A stretch of 64,000 bases of DNA, taken from Methyloligella sp. GL2. Lineage in GTDB: Bacteria > Pseudomonadota > Alphaproteobacteria > Rhizobiales > Methyloligellaceae. The stretch is from assembly GCF_013341275.1 (NCBI RefSeq), contig NZ_CP054476.1, positions 1,005,501 through 1,069,500 on the forward strand. Reading direction: 5' to 3'. Shown in pieces: positions 55,886-64,000 of the stretch. Each line of letters starts with the position of its first letter. The stretch's first letter is position 1. The translations under genes and the position numbers were made by a program. Under the pieces are notes generated by a model. It was not told where the DNA came from, searched no databases, and saw only the letters and a list, made by a program, of their open reading frames with translations.

Positions 55886-55910
55886 CTAGTTGCAAGGCGA
55901 TTGCAACTAG
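55886..55910. promoter_or_regulatory. Perfect palindrome upstream of the NRAMP gene
   Basis: CTAGTTGCAA-GGCGA-TTGCAACTAG is a perfect 10-bp inverted repeat ending 29 bp before the mntH-like start. TTGCAA half-sites recall the Mur (manganese-responsive Fur) boxes of rhizobia, which control Mn uptake genes. No T-run follows, so it is not a terminator. The rest of 55629-55939 contains nothing I can assign. Confidence 0.55.
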
Positions 55911-55939
55911 CGAGCGCCGCCAAAGGGTCGGGGAGCAGC

Positions 55940-57304
55940 ATGGACGACGTCGCATCGGCGGAGGCGTTGAAGCAAGAAGGCAGGGCCGGCTTCGGCAAAC
56001 GGCTCGCGCCGGGGCGGGAGAGCCTGCCGGAGGTGTTCGCCTCCATACCGGTGCCCGAGCGGGGCTCATGGCTGCGCCGCCTGTTCGCCTTTTCCGGCCC
56101 GGGCTACATGATCTCGGTCGGCTATATGGACCCGGGCAACTGGGCCACCGATCTCGCCGGCGGGTCGGCCTTCGGCTACACGCTGCTCTCGGTCATCATG
56201 CTTTCCAACCTGATGGCGATCCTGCTGCAGGCGCTCTCCGCGCGGCTCGGCATCGCCACGGGGCGCGATCTGGCCCAGGCCTGCCGCGAGGCTTATCCCC
56301 GGCCCGTCGGTCTGGCGCTGTGGGCGGCGTGCGAGCTGGCCATCATCGCCTGCGACCTCGCCGAGGTGATCGGCACGGCGATCGCCTTGAAGCTGCTGTT
56401 CGGCATTCCCCTGGTGATCGGGGCACTGCTGACGGCGCTGGATGCGGTTTTGGTGCTGATGCTGATGAGCCGCGGCTTCCGCGTGCTGGAAGCCTTCATC
56501 GTCTCGCTGCTGGTGGTGATCGCGACGTGTTTCGCCATCGAGATCGTATTCGCGCAGCCTTCGGTGGCGGCGGTGCTGGGCGGCTTCGTGCCTTCGCCCG
56601 AGATCGTCACCAACCCGGCGATGCTCTATATCGCCATCGGCATTCTGGGCGCGACGGTGATGCCGCATAATCTCTATCTGCATTCCTCCATCGTGCAGAC
56701 ACGGCAATACGAGAAGACCGGCGAGGGCAAGCGCGCCGCGATCCGCTGGGCCACGGCGGACAGCACCATCGCGCTGATGCTGGCGCTGTTCGTCAATGCC
56801 GCGATCCTGATCTTGGCGGCGGCGGTGTTCCATACACAGGGGCGGACCGACGTGGCCGAGATCGAGCAGGCCTATCACCTGCTCACGCCGCTGCTCGGGG
56901 TCGGCATTGCCTCGGTGCTGTTCGCAGTGGCGTTGCTGGCATCAGGCCTGAACTCGACGGTGACGGCGACCTTGGCCGGGCAGATCGTGATGGAAGGCTT
57001 CCTGCGCATCCGCCTGCCGCAATGGCTGCGGCGGCTGGTGACTCGCGGCGTCGCCATCGTGCCGGTGGTGGCGGTCACGGCGCTTTACGGCGAGCGGGGC
57101 ACGGCGGAGCTGCTGATCCTCAGTCAGGTGATCTTGTCGATGCAGCTGCCCTTCGCGGTGATCCCGCTGGTGCAGTTCGTCTCCGATAAGGGCAAGATGG
57201 GCGAGTTCGCCATCTCCAGACGCTGGGCTGTGCTGGCCTGGATCGTGGCCGGGCTGATCGTCGTGCTGAACGCCAAGCTGCTCTACGACGTGGCGGTGGG
57301 GTAG
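55940..57304 (+). CDS. mntH: NRAMP family divalent metal (Mn2+) transporter
   Basis: 454 residues from ATG 55940, with GGGGAG upstream. Eleven membrane helices. Metal-binding DPGNW at 64-68 in helix 1 and the helix-6 motif [13 protein letters not shown] are both present, as in MntH. Imports Mn2+ (or Fe2+) with protons. A long hydrophilic N-terminus (about 45 residues) is unusual but seen in some relatives. The palindrome just upstream is a plausible metal-sensing operator. Confidence 0.93.
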   Translation: MDDVASAEALKQEGRAGFGKRLAPGRESLPEVFASIPVPERGSWLRRLFAFSGPGYMISVGYMDPGNWATDLAGGSAFGYTLLSVIMLSNLMAILLQALSARLGIATGRDLAQACREAYPRPVGLALWAACELAIIACDLAEVIGTAIALKLLFGIPLVIGALLTALDAVLVLMLMSRGFRVLEAFIVSLLVVIATCFAIEIVFAQPSVAAVLGGFVPSPEIVTNPAMLYIAIGILGATVMPHNLYLHSSIVQTRQYEKTGEGKRAAIRWATADSTIALMLALFVNAAILILAAAVFHTQGRTDVAEIEQAYHLLTPLLGVGIASVLFAVALLASGLNSTVTATLAGQIVMEGFLRIRLPQWLRRLVTRGVAIVPVVAVTALYGERGTAELLILSQVILSMQLPFAVIPLVQFVSDKGKMGEFAISRRWAVLAWIVAGLIVVLNAKLLYDVAVG

Positions 57305-57320
57305 GGCGCCCCGCCCGCGC

Positions 57321-58346
57321 TCAGCTCTCCTCGGGCACCAAGGCCGTCGTCCCGGAGACCTCGGGAGCAGCCTCGGTTATCTCCTCTCCATGCAGCACCG
57401 TCTTCAAGGCGGCGATGGCTTGCGCCATCGCGGCCTTGGCGGCTTGCGTATCCCGCAGCGCATTCAGCATGACGAAGTCGTGCATGGTGCCGAGATAGCG
57501 GGTGGCGGTGACGGGCACGCCGGCCTTGGCGAGTTTGCGGGCGTAAGCTTCGCCCTCGTCGCGCAGCACGTCGCATTCGGCGGTGACGATCAGCGCTTCG
57601 GGCAAACCCTTCAGTTGATCGAGACTGGCATTGAGCGGCGTGGCGGCGGCTTCCTTGCGGCGCTTCTTCTTCGGCAGATAGGCGTTCCAGAACCACTTCA
57701 TCGCAGGCTTGGTGAGCCAGGGCCCGTCGCCGAACTGCTTGTAGGAGCCGGTTTTGAAATTCGCGTCGGTGACGGGATAGAACAAGAGCTGGAAGGCGAT
57801 CTTCGGCCCGCCGCGCTCCTTGGCGAGGAGGGTAACGGCGGCGGCCATATTGCCGCCGGCGCTATCGCCTGCGACGGCAAGATTCGAGCCGTCGATCTCC
57901 AGCTCTTCCCCGTGCTCGGCGATGTATTTGGTGACGGCGTAGGCCTGCTCCAGCGGCACCGGATAGTGGGCTTCCGGCGAGAGCGAATAATCGACGAAGA
58001 CCAGCGCTACATTGGCGCCGACGGCAAGCTCGCGGATCAGCCGGTCATGGGTGTCGCGATTGCCGAGGATCCAGCCGCCGCCATGGAAATAGATGACGAC
58101 GGGGAGGAGATCGCCGGTCTTCTCCGGGCGCACGATGCGCACCGGAACTTCCCCGGTCGGGCCGACATGGCAATCGATATCCTCGATCTCGGCCGGCGGC
58201 TTCGCCACATCGGCATTCTGCACGGTGAGCAGCGAGGCGCGGGCGTCCTCCGGCGAGAGGGTGTAAACCAGCGGCGCCTTGAGGGCGAGGATGCTGTCCC
58301 AGAAGCTTTGCGTCCCGGGCTCCAGCCGCGGCTTGTACTTGCCCAT
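57321..58346 (-). CDS. Alpha/beta hydrolase of the hormone-sensitive-lipase family
   Basis: 341 residues. HGGGW at 88-92, nucleophile Ser162 in AGDSAGGN, acid in ECDVLRDEG and His in GTMHDF. Clearly paralogous to 44565-45533 throughout, including PYPV/YPVTDA and GPWLTKPAMKWFW segments, with a longer acidic C-terminus. Esterase or lipase of unknown substrate. Convergent with mntH (stops 16 bp apart). Confidence 0.9.
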   Translation of the reverse strand: MGKYKPRLEPGTQSFWDSILALKAPLVYTLSPEDARASLLTVQNADVAKPPAEIEDIDCHVGPTGEVPVRIVRPEKTGDLLPVVIYFHGGGWILGNRDTHDRLIRELAVGANVALVFVDYSLSPEAHYPVPLEQAYAVTKYIAEHGEELEIDGSNLAVAGDSAGGNMAAAVTLLAKERGGPKIAFQLLFYPVTDANFKTGSYKQFGDGPWLTKPAMKWFWNAYLPKKKRRKEAAATPLNASLDQLKGLPEALIVTAECDVLRDEGEAYARKLAKAGVPVTATRYLGTMHDFVMLNALRDTQAAKAAMAQAIAALKTVLHGEEITEAAPEVSGTTALVPEES

Positions 58347-58500
58347 TGCCTCTACCTCCCTGTCTGAACGCTTGGTGCGTTCTTTTCGGGGCGGGAGCTT
58401 AGAAGAGATTCATGACGCGATGAAGCGGGATGCGCGGGGAAACGCGCAGCTCCGCAGCCAGAAGCGGGTAACCGTGCCGCTCTTTCAGGGGAAGGGAGCC

Positions 58501-58586
58501 GTAGGGTGGGCAGCGGCGCATTTCTTTGCCACGTCTGGGGCGCCAAAAAGGGCGACGGGACACGACGCGCTCATTGCCCACCCTAG
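58501..58586. repeat. Small element with GTAGGGTGGGCA inverted termini
   Basis: GTAGGGTGGGCA (58501-58512) and TGCCCACCCTAG (58575-58586) match as terminal inverted repeats except for the last base, enclosing 62 bp. I recall GTAGGGTGGGCA as a recurring end of short non-coding elements in several bacteria. No open frame inside. Confidence 0.6.
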
Positions 58587-58665
58587 GCTTTGCTGGCCTG
58601 CAACGATGCCTCCTCCGCGGGGCGCTTAAGAGAAGGCAGCCTTGCTGGCGCAAGCAACCGAATTG

Positions 58666-58794
58666 TTATTCAGAGGATTTGCGAGACAGCCGCATATCAA
58701 AGGCGTTATTCGCCAACGCGTTGGCGGCTGCTGTAACGGAACGATGCATTCCGCCCGTGACCGAAGCCGCCTTACCCTCTAATTTCCTGCTCAT
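58666..58794 (-). pseudogene. N-terminal remnant of a short-chain dehydrogenase
   Basis: ATG 58794 opens MSRKLEGKAASVTGGMHRSV, matching the start of many SDRs (M..KLEGKVALVTGG) before similarity is lost; a TAA follows after 42 codons (58666-58668). No Rossmann glycines beyond TGG and no catalytic region exist. It is divergent from the TetR gene, the usual TetR/SDR arrangement, and lies next to the inverted-repeat element at 58501-58586. I infer a decayed regulator target. Confidence 0.5.
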
Positions 58795-58818
58795 ATGCCG
58801 CTCAACCCGGCTGTAATT

Positions 58819-58874
58819 TATGTAATCGATACTACATATATTTTAGATGCACGTGCGGTCAACACATAATATGT
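58819..58874. promoter_or_regulatory. AT-rich operator region of the TetR gene
   Basis: Two palindromes: TATGTA-8 nt-TACATA (58819-58838) and ACATA-A-TATGT (58864-58874). They occupy the divergent promoter between the TetR gene and the SDR remnant and probably bind the TetR protein. AT content is far above the surroundings. Confidence 0.5.
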
Positions 58875-58906
58875 AACGGACGTTATGGAAAATTGGAGAG
58901 ACGGAA

Positions 58907-59506
58907 ATGGCGAAAGGGCGGCCGCGCAGTTTCTGCCCGGAAAAAGCGTTGGAAGCGGCGATCGAGGTGTTCAGGCGGCAAGGTTATGACGGGGCCTCGC
59001 TCTGCGACCTGACGGCTGCCATGGGCATCAACCCGCCGAGCCTTTACGCTGCGTTTGGCAATAAGGAGCAGCTCTACCGCTCGGCGGTGGAGCATTATGC
59101 GGCGCAGATCGCCGACCGGCGGGCGAAAGCCCTAGCCAAGCCGAAGCTGCGAGATGCTATCGACGCCTTGATGCAATATGGCGTGGAAATGCTTACCGAA
59201 GGCGAGCGCAATGCGGGCTGTCTGCTGGCACGCAGCGCCTATGGCTGCGATGTGACTGCAGGCAAGGCGTGGAGCGATGTGCGCGTGCGGCGCGCCTCGG
59301 CGACGAGGGAAATCGAAGACCGGCTGGAGCAGGCCAAGGCGGATGGCGAGCTGCCATCGGACGCGGATACAACGAGCCTCGCCGCTTTTCTGACGGCCGT
59401 GCTCGAAGGCATGTCGGGCCATGCGGCCGCTGGTGCCGATCGCAAGGCGCTGGAAGGCATTGCGCATCAGGCACTTAAGGTCTTTCCGGCGTTAGGAGAG
59501 AGTTAG
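58907..59506 (+). CDS. TetR-family transcriptional regulator
   Basis: 199 residues. N-terminal helix-turn-helix: EKALEAAIEVFRRQGYDGAS, LCDLTAAMGINPPSLYAAFG, NKEQLY. The C-terminal TetR_C domain includes CLLARSAYGCDVT, with Cys residues. ATG 58907. Likely represses itself and the former divergent SDR through the two palindromes upstream. Inducer unknown. Confidence 0.9.
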   Translation: MAKGRPRSFCPEKALEAAIEVFRRQGYDGASLCDLTAAMGINPPSLYAAFGNKEQLYRSAVEHYAAQIADRRAKALAKPKLRDAIDALMQYGVEMLTEGERNAGCLLARSAYGCDVTAGKAWSDVRVRRASATREIEDRLEQAKADGELPSDADTTSLAAFLTAVLEGMSGHAAAGADRKALEGIAHQALKVFPALGES

Positions 59507-59561
59507 GAGAACTGGGCGATTGTGGGTCTTGCAATGCTGTAATGCTTGAAGGGCAAGACCA

Positions 59562-59954
59562 GTGCGAAAACCAGCTCTCATCCTCGCGATTTTGTTCCTC
59601 GTGCCGGGCTTGCCGGCGCGCGCAGCTGACAGCGCTTCGGTTTGTGTCGACGAGGCCGGCAAGCAGGTCACCGCCGACCAACTCGCCCAAGAAGGGACCG
59701 ATAAGTGGGGCGTGGAGCTGGCAAGCGGCTTCAACAAGGACAAGGTCCTGCAGAAATTCAACGATATCCAAAGCGCCCACCAGGATTTGCTGGGCAGCTA
59801 TTCTGCCGTCGTGGTGCCGACATGCGATCTTAGTCTCGGCACCGCCATCACCTATTCGCTGCGTGTGCTTCAGCCGAGTCGGGAGGACGCCGATACGCTC
59901 TGCGGCAAGCTTTCGAAGCAAAATGTCGCCTGCGTGGTGAGGCCCGGAAATTAG
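59562..59954 (+). CDS. Exported protein with SPOR-like end
   Basis: 130 residues from GTG 59562 with GAAGGG upstream. A signal peptide (MRKPALILAILFLVPGLPARA) leads into a small domain with three or four Cys (SVCVDE, PTCDLS, TLCGKL, ACVVR). The final 35 residues, YSLRVLQPSREDADTLCGKL then QNVACVV, resemble a SPOR fold. It may bind peptidoglycan. Family not certain. Confidence 0.6.
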   Translation: MRKPALILAILFLVPGLPARAADSASVCVDEAGKQVTADQLAQEGTDKWGVELASGFNKDKVLQKFNDIQSAHQDLLGSYSAVVVPTCDLSLGTAITYSLRVLQPSREDADTLCGKLSKQNVACVVRPGN

Positions 59955-60031
59955 AGCCTGGACGAGGCCTCAAGCGTACTTGCCCAGCACCTCCCGCCAT
60001 GCTTCGGTAGCGCCGAATTGGAGGGAGTATT

Positions 60032-61372
60032 TTGGACGCAAAACCCGATCGGCAGGCCGGCGCACCGGAAAGCCAGATATCCGATAAAAAGATCGCCGCG
60101 TTTCGCCGCCTGTTGGAGGCGATCGGCGAGGCGCTGGATCTGAACGCCAGCGTGCGCCTATGGGACGGCAGCACCGTGCCGCTGGGCCGCAACGTCACCT
60201 CGCCGCTGACCGTGACCATCGCCAGCCCCGGCGTCATCGCCTCGGCGCTGCGGCGGCCGAGCCTGGACCGGCTGATTCGCTTCTACGCCAAGGGGCGCAT
60301 CGGGCTGGAAGGCGGCACGCTGATCGATCTGGGCGAGCAGCTTCAGGATCAGAGCACGCGCAAGCGCTTGAGGCATTTACGCAAGCTGAAGACCGTCAAG
60401 ATGCTGCTGCCCTTCCTGTTCGCGCCGGGCGACAAGCCGGAGGCGGCGCGCGGCTATGCCGGCGACGATACCGGCCACGGACGGCAGCAGGCGGAGAACA
60501 AGGATTTCATCCAGTTCCACTACGATGTCTCCAACGATTTTTATCGGCTCTTTCTCGATCCCGATATGGTCTATTCTTGCGCCTATTTCACCGAATGGGA
60601 CGGCGGGCTCGAGCAGGCGCAGCAGGACAAGCTGGAGATGATCTGCCGCAAGCTGCGGCTGAAGCCGGGCGACCGGTTCCTCGATATCGGCTGCGGCTGG
60701 GGCGGGCTGGTGATCTATGCGGCCAAGCATTTTGGCGTCACTGCCCACGGCATCACCGTCTCCGAAGAGCAGCTGGCGCTGGCCAGGGAGCGGATCGCGG
60801 CGGAAGGCCTGCAGGACAAGGTGACGGTGGAGCTGCGCGATTACGCCGAGCTCACCGGGACTTACGACAAGATCGCCTCCATCGGCATGTACGAGCATAT
60901 TGGCCTCGCCAATATCCCGCTCTACTTCGCCACGATGCGGAAACTGCTCGCCGATGACGGGCTGTTCCTCAATCACGCCATCTCACGGCGGGCGAAAAAG
61001 GACGGAAGGCGCTTCGGCAAGCGGCCCGAGCATAAGGCGATCACCCGCTATATCTTTCCGGGCGGCGAGCTCGACGATATCGGCCATTCGGTGCAGGCGA
61101 TGGAGCAGCAAGGCTTCGAGGTGCAGGATGTCGAGGCCTGGCGGCGCCATTATGGACGCACCACGAAGCTTTGGTGCGAGCGGCTGCTGGCGCGGCGCGC
61201 CGAGGCCGAGGCGATGGTCGGCGAGGAGCTGACCCGTATCTGGCTGGCCTATCTCGCCGGGGTCTCGCTCGCCTTCACCCGCGGCTCGCTCCGCATCTAC
61301 CAGACCCTCGCCAGCAAGCAGGCGAAGGGGCCGCCCGTATTGCCGCCGACGCGCGCCGATCTTTACCGATAG
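60032..61372 (+). CDS. cfa: Cyclopropane-fatty-acyl-phospholipid synthase
   Basis: 446 residues from TTG 60032 with GGAGGGAG upstream. SAM-binding motif FLDIGCGWGGL (about 216-226), DFIQFHYDVSNDFYRLFLD region for phospholipid access, and YEHIGLANIP / FPGGEL motifs near the active site. It methylenates cis double bonds of membrane lipids, usually in stationary phase or stress. Could also be a rhizobial-type second Cfa paralogue. Confidence 0.93.
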   Translation: MDAKPDRQAGAPESQISDKKIAAFRRLLEAIGEALDLNASVRLWDGSTVPLGRNVTSPLTVTIASPGVIASALRRPSLDRLIRFYAKGRIGLEGGTLIDLGEQLQDQSTRKRLRHLRKLKTVKMLLPFLFAPGDKPEAARGYAGDDTGHGRQQAENKDFIQFHYDVSNDFYRLFLDPDMVYSCAYFTEWDGGLEQAQQDKLEMICRKLRLKPGDRFLDIGCGWGGLVIYAAKHFGVTAHGITVSEEQLALARERIAAEGLQDKVTVELRDYAELTGTYDKIASIGMYEHIGLANIPLYFATMRKLLADDGLFLNHAISRRAKKDGRRFGKRPEHKAITRYIFPGGELDDIGHSVQAMEQQGFEVQDVEAWRRHYGRTTKLWCERLLARRAEAEAMVGEELTRIWLAYLAGVSLAFTRGSLRIYQTLASKQAKGPPVLPPTRADLYR

Positions 61373-61461
61373 TTAGGCGGAAGCGTTTCGCATCGTCGTC
61401 GTCTGCGGCCGCTAGGCTCACCCGTTCTATCGAGGGTTTGGCGGAGAGTGCAGGAGGTACG

Positions 61462-61500
61462 ATGCCGAAGAGGCGCCAGATGGAGAGTGTCGGATGCTGA
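61462..61500 (+). CDS. 12-residue micro-ORF overlapping the corA start
   Basis: CAGGAGG at 61451-61457 precedes ATG 61462; the frame MPKRRQMESVGC ends at TGA 61498-61500, overlapping the corA ATG 61494. The strongest ribosome site in the region belongs to this peptide, not to corA, suggesting translational coupling or a leader-peptide switch. Alternatively it is chance and corA uses TGGAGAG at 61480-61486. Confidence 0.4.
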   Translation: MPKRRQMESVGC

Positions 61501-62465
61501 CAATCTACGAGGCGACGGAAGAAGGCTTGCTGCCGCAATCGGGCGAGCCGTCGATGACCGACGCGGCGGTTTGGATCGATCTTCTTGCGCCGAGCGCCGG
61601 CGAGGTGCTGGCGGTGGAACAGACGCTGGAGATCGACATTCCGACGCCGGAGGAGCAGCAGGAGATCGAGGCATCGAGCCGTCTCTATAAAGAGGGCGAG
61701 GCGCATGTGATGACCGCCAGAGTGTTGTTCCAGGCCGATCACCCGCAGCCGGTCACCAGCCATGTCACCTTCATTCTGGTGGGGAACCGGCTGGTGACGC
61801 TGCGCTATGCCGATCCGCGCGCGTTTCAGCTTTGCATCAGCCGCTCGCGCAACAGCCCCGAGGTGCTGGATAGCGGGATGGCGGTGCTGGTCAGCCTGCT
61901 GGAAGCGATCATCGACCGCAGCGCCGACGCTATCGAGCGCATCCAGAGCGATGTCGATGCGCTGTCGCATTCGGTGTTCGAGGTGCGGGGCGCGGCCACC
62001 AGCAAGCAGCGGGAGCTCGACGAGCTGTTGCGCTCGGTCGGGCAGCGCGGGGATCTGACCTGGAAGGCGGGCGAGAGCGTGCATTCCTTGGGGCGGCTTC
62101 TCACCTTCCTCAGCTATGCCGCCAATGAGCGCAAAGCCAGCAAGCTGATGAAGACGCGCATCCGCACCGCGGCGCGGGATGTCAGCTCGCTCGCCGACCA
62201 TGTGCGCTTCATGTCGGACAAGATCGTGTTTCTCTTGGATGCGGTGCTCGGCATGATCACCATCGAGCAGAACAATATCACCAAGATTTTCACCGTTGCA
62301 GCGGTGGTATTTTTGCCACCGACCATGATTGCGTCAATTTATGGGATGAATTTCGAGCATATTCCCGAATTACATTGGCTGTTTGGTTATCCCTTTGCCT
62401 TGGGACTCATGGTTTTGTGCGCCTTGCTGTCCTATATCTATTGGAAGAGAAAAGGCTGGCTGTAG
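61494..62465 (+). CDS. corA: CorA family magnesium/cobalt transporter
   Basis: 323 residues. A long soluble N-terminal funnel domain with the stalk helix, then two membrane helices at the C-terminus; the selectivity motif GMN is at 284-286 (IYGMNFEHIPELHW), followed by a basic end (WKRKGWL). Channel-like pentamer importing Mg2+. Translation may be coupled to the 12-residue frame just upstream. Confidence 0.94.
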   Translation: MLTIYEATEEGLLPQSGEPSMTDAAVWIDLLAPSAGEVLAVEQTLEIDIPTPEEQQEIEASSRLYKEGEAHVMTARVLFQADHPQPVTSHVTFILVGNRLVTLRYADPRAFQLCISRSRNSPEVLDSGMAVLVSLLEAIIDRSADAIERIQSDVDALSHSVFEVRGAATSKQRELDELLRSVGQRGDLTWKAGESVHSLGRLLTFLSYAANERKASKLMKTRIRTAARDVSSLADHVRFMSDKIVFLLDAVLGMITIEQNNITKIFTVAAVVFLPPTMIASIYGMNFEHIPELHWLFGYPFALGLMVLCALLSYIYWKRKGWL

Positions 62466-62568
62466 CCGGAGGGTTTGGAAGAGCCTGCCGGAGCGCAGTT
62501 TCTCGGGGCATCAACGACGGATTTTGCCGCCATGAAGAGGGCGGCGCTGCAATCTTAAGGAGTACGGC

Positions 62569-62901
62569 ATGAAGACGAAGAAGCTTCCCTTCATTCTCGG
62601 CGCAGCCGCCATCGGTTTTGCGATGACGCTGCCGGCCGGCACCGCTTCGGCGGCACCTGGCGCCAATCTGGGCCAGCCCTCGCATGAAGAGGCGAGCAAC
62701 GTGACCGAGGTCGGGTTCTTCCGCCGGCGGACCTACTACGTCAACGAGAATGGCGAGCATGTGCGGGCGCCGCTCACCGATGTCGACGTCAAGGATGGCG
62801 ACGGCACCAAGGTTCGTGCGCCGTTCGCCGATGTCGATACGCAAGGCGGCAAGGTGCGGGTGCGTGCGCCGTTTGTCGACCTGATCCTGCCGAAGGACTA
62901 A
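62569..62901 (+). CDS. Small exported protein with VRAP(L/F)xDV repeats
   Basis: 110 residues, AAGGAG before ATG 62569. Signal peptide (MKTKKLPFILGAAAIGFAMTLPAG..ASA), then three copies of VRAP(L/F)xD(V/L) at 65-72, 82-89 and 98-105, period 16-17, separated by Asp/Gly/Lys-rich turns. This could be a short beta-helix or a repetitive surface/periplasmic peptide. No family known to me. Followed by a terminator. Confidence 0.7.
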   Translation: MKTKKLPFILGAAAIGFAMTLPAGTASAAPGANLGQPSHEEASNVTEVGFFRRRTYYVNENGEHVRAPLTDVDVKDGDGTKVRAPFADVDTQGGKVRVRAPFVDLILPKD

Positions 62902-62945
62902 AGCCGGCCGCCCCGATCGGGGCATTTTCCGGCACAGATTTCGAG

Positions 62946-62979
62946 AAGGGCTCTCCTCGCCGGGGAGCCCTTTTCTTTT
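62946..62979 (+). terminator. Rho-independent terminator
   Basis: Stem AAGGGCTCTCC (62946-62956) / GGGGAGCCCTT (62962-62972), one wobble pair, loop TCGCC, followed by TTCTTTTG. Confidence 0.85.
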
Positions 62980-63139
62980 GCTGCGCGCCTAGGGTCCGGC
63001 ATGCTGTGGCGAATTGCCGGGGGCGGTCCGATTCCGGACAAAGCGCGGCCATACTCGCCACGTATCTGTGCTCCGCTTTCAGGGGCAAATCAGGCATGCT
63101 AGCCAACCCACAGCCCATTCCAGCGGAGAATCACCGAAA

Positions 63140-64000
63140 ATGCCAAGCGAAGGTCTTATTCAGATCGCGGTGTTTCTTGCCGCGGCCGCCTTCGTTGCGC
63201 CGCTCGGCCGATTTCTGCGCATCAGCTCGGTGCTTGGCTACCTTGCCGCCGGCGTTTTGATCGGCCCGTTCGGGCTCGGTCTGATCTACTCCCTCTACGA
63301 TGTGGAGAACATCCTGCACTTCGCCGAGCTCGGCGTGGTGATGCTGCTGTTTCTGATCGGGCTGGAACTGCGCCCGATGCGGCTTTGGGCCATGCGGTCG
63401 GCGATCTTCGGGCTTGGCGGGGTGCAGCTGATCTCCGCCGCCATCGTGATCAGCTGTATCGGCATCGCCGCCGGGCTGGAGATTGCGCAAGCGATCTTCA
63501 TCGGCTTTGCGCTGTCGCTGTCCTCGACCGCATTCGCGCTGCAGATCATGGAAGAGAAGGGTGAGATCAATACCCGCCACGGGCGGCTCGGCTTCTCCAT
63601 TCTGCTGTTCCAGGATTTGGCGGCGATCCCGCTGATCGCGTTGGTGCCGATCTTCGCGGTGGGGCTGGGCGATGCGCCGTCGATGGATCTCAAATCGGCG
63701 ATCTTCGCGCTGGCGATGATCCTTGCGGTGGTGATCGTCGGCCGCTTCGTGCTGGCGCGTCTGTTCCGGCTGATCGCGCTGACCAATGTGCGCGAGGCGA
63801 TGACGGCGACGGCGCTTTTGACGGTGGTCGGGGTCACGGTGGTGATGGAGATGGCCGGGCTGTCGGCGGCGCTCGGGGCGTTCATCGCCGGCGCGCTGCT
63901 TGCCGATTCCGAATACCGGCACCAGATCGAGGCCGATATCGCGCCGTTCGAAGGCTTGCTGCTCGGCCTGTTCTTCCTCGCCGTTGGCATGACCATCGAT
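63140..64000 (+). CDS. Kef-type K+/H+ antiporter, 5' part
   Basis: 287 codons to the window end, no stop. The CPA2/Kef membrane domain starts MPSEGLIQIAVFLAAAAFVA, continues LRISSVLGYLAAGVLIGPFGLG, the ALSLSSTAFALQIMEE segment, LLFQDLAAIPLIAL with the ion-site Asp, and GAFIAGALLADS. KefB/KefC class proteins release K+ in exchange for H+ under electrophile stress through a C-terminal TrkA-N domain, which would lie beyond this window. Confidence 0.93.
   Translation, partial: MPSEGLIQIAVFLAAAAFVAPLGRFLRISSVLGYLAAGVLIGPFGLGLIYSLYDVENILHFAELGVVMLLFLIGLELRPMRLWAMRSAIFGLGGVQLISAAIVISCIGIAAGLEIAQAIFIGFALSLSSTAFALQIMEEKGEINTRHGRLGFSILLFQDLAAIPLIALVPIFAVGLGDAPSMDLKSAIFALAMILAVVIVGRFVLARLFRLIALTNVREAMTATALLTVVGVTVVMEMAGLSAALGAFIAGALLADSEYRHQIEADIAPFEGLLLGLFFLAVGMTID

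Noticed and set aside
58526..58816. 96-codon plus frame in the gap before the TetR gene
   Set aside because: No ribosome site or protein character; it crosses the inverted-repeat element and the SDR remnant.

Overview
The window looks like an ordinary chromosome segment of a GC-rich alphaproteobacterium, most likely Hyphomicrobiales (Rhizobiales) or a close relative. The evidence is the gene order: efp-suhB, zapA with a 6S RNA behind it, ruvCAB-ybgC-tolQRAB-pal-tilS-ftsH-folP-glmM, a serC gene behind a leader resembling the alphaproteobacterial serC RNA motif, and the OhrR/MarR and EmrAB types seen. No phage, transposase, CRISPR array, tRNA or rRNA was found.

Layout. 0-6 kb: the tail of an ABC transporter, a repeat-rich gap, then a leftward block with a MotA/ExbB-like plus OmpA-like envelope pair, suhB, efp, a Sel1-repeat protein and a degenerate ThiE-like protein. 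6-9 kb: rightward DUF4164-like gene, zapA, 6S RNA and ymdB; a possible Cys-rich leader peptide precedes the first. 9-25 kb: a dense rightward housekeeping block (yebC, ruvCAB, ybgC, tolQRAB, a 37-residue lipoprotein, pal, tilS, ftsH, folP, glmM) for recombination, the Tol-Pal envelope machine, tRNA modification, proteolysis, folate and cell-wall precursor synthesis. It is interrupted only between ftsH and folP by an AT-richer two-gene module resembling an ADP-ribosyltransferase-fold toxin and its partner. 25-29 kb: beta-barrel OMP, serC, purA, SDR; serA and the 5-formyltetrahydrofolate cyclo-ligase gene, expected from synteny near here and near zapA respectively, are not at those places.

29-64 kb is accessory: an FAD oxidase and a flavin monooxygenase bracketed by roughly 175-bp direct repeats, EmrAB-type efflux, several small exported proteins, a serine beta-lactamase-like enzyme, an OhrR-type regulator divergent from an alpha/beta hydrolase with two matching operators, a D,D-carboxypeptidase, a large exported protein with a candidate Cys/His active site, NRAMP and CorA metal transporters, cyclopropane fatty acid synthase and the start of a Kef-type antiporter. 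Four patches are AT-richer and look acquired (about 21.4-22.2, 38.7-39.8, 49.9-51.5 and 53.8-54.5 kb); two abut gene remnants (a DMT permease tail, a duplicated membrane-protein tail). 

The best candidates for undescribed biology are the same-frame ART-like module at 21.4 kb, the divergent exported-protein/OMP pair at 50 kb that share an N-terminal motif, the 355-residue orphan at 38.7 kb, and two micro-ORFs (6.3 and 61.5 kb) that may act as leader peptides. All functions are read from sequence and memory of families; no database search was possible.
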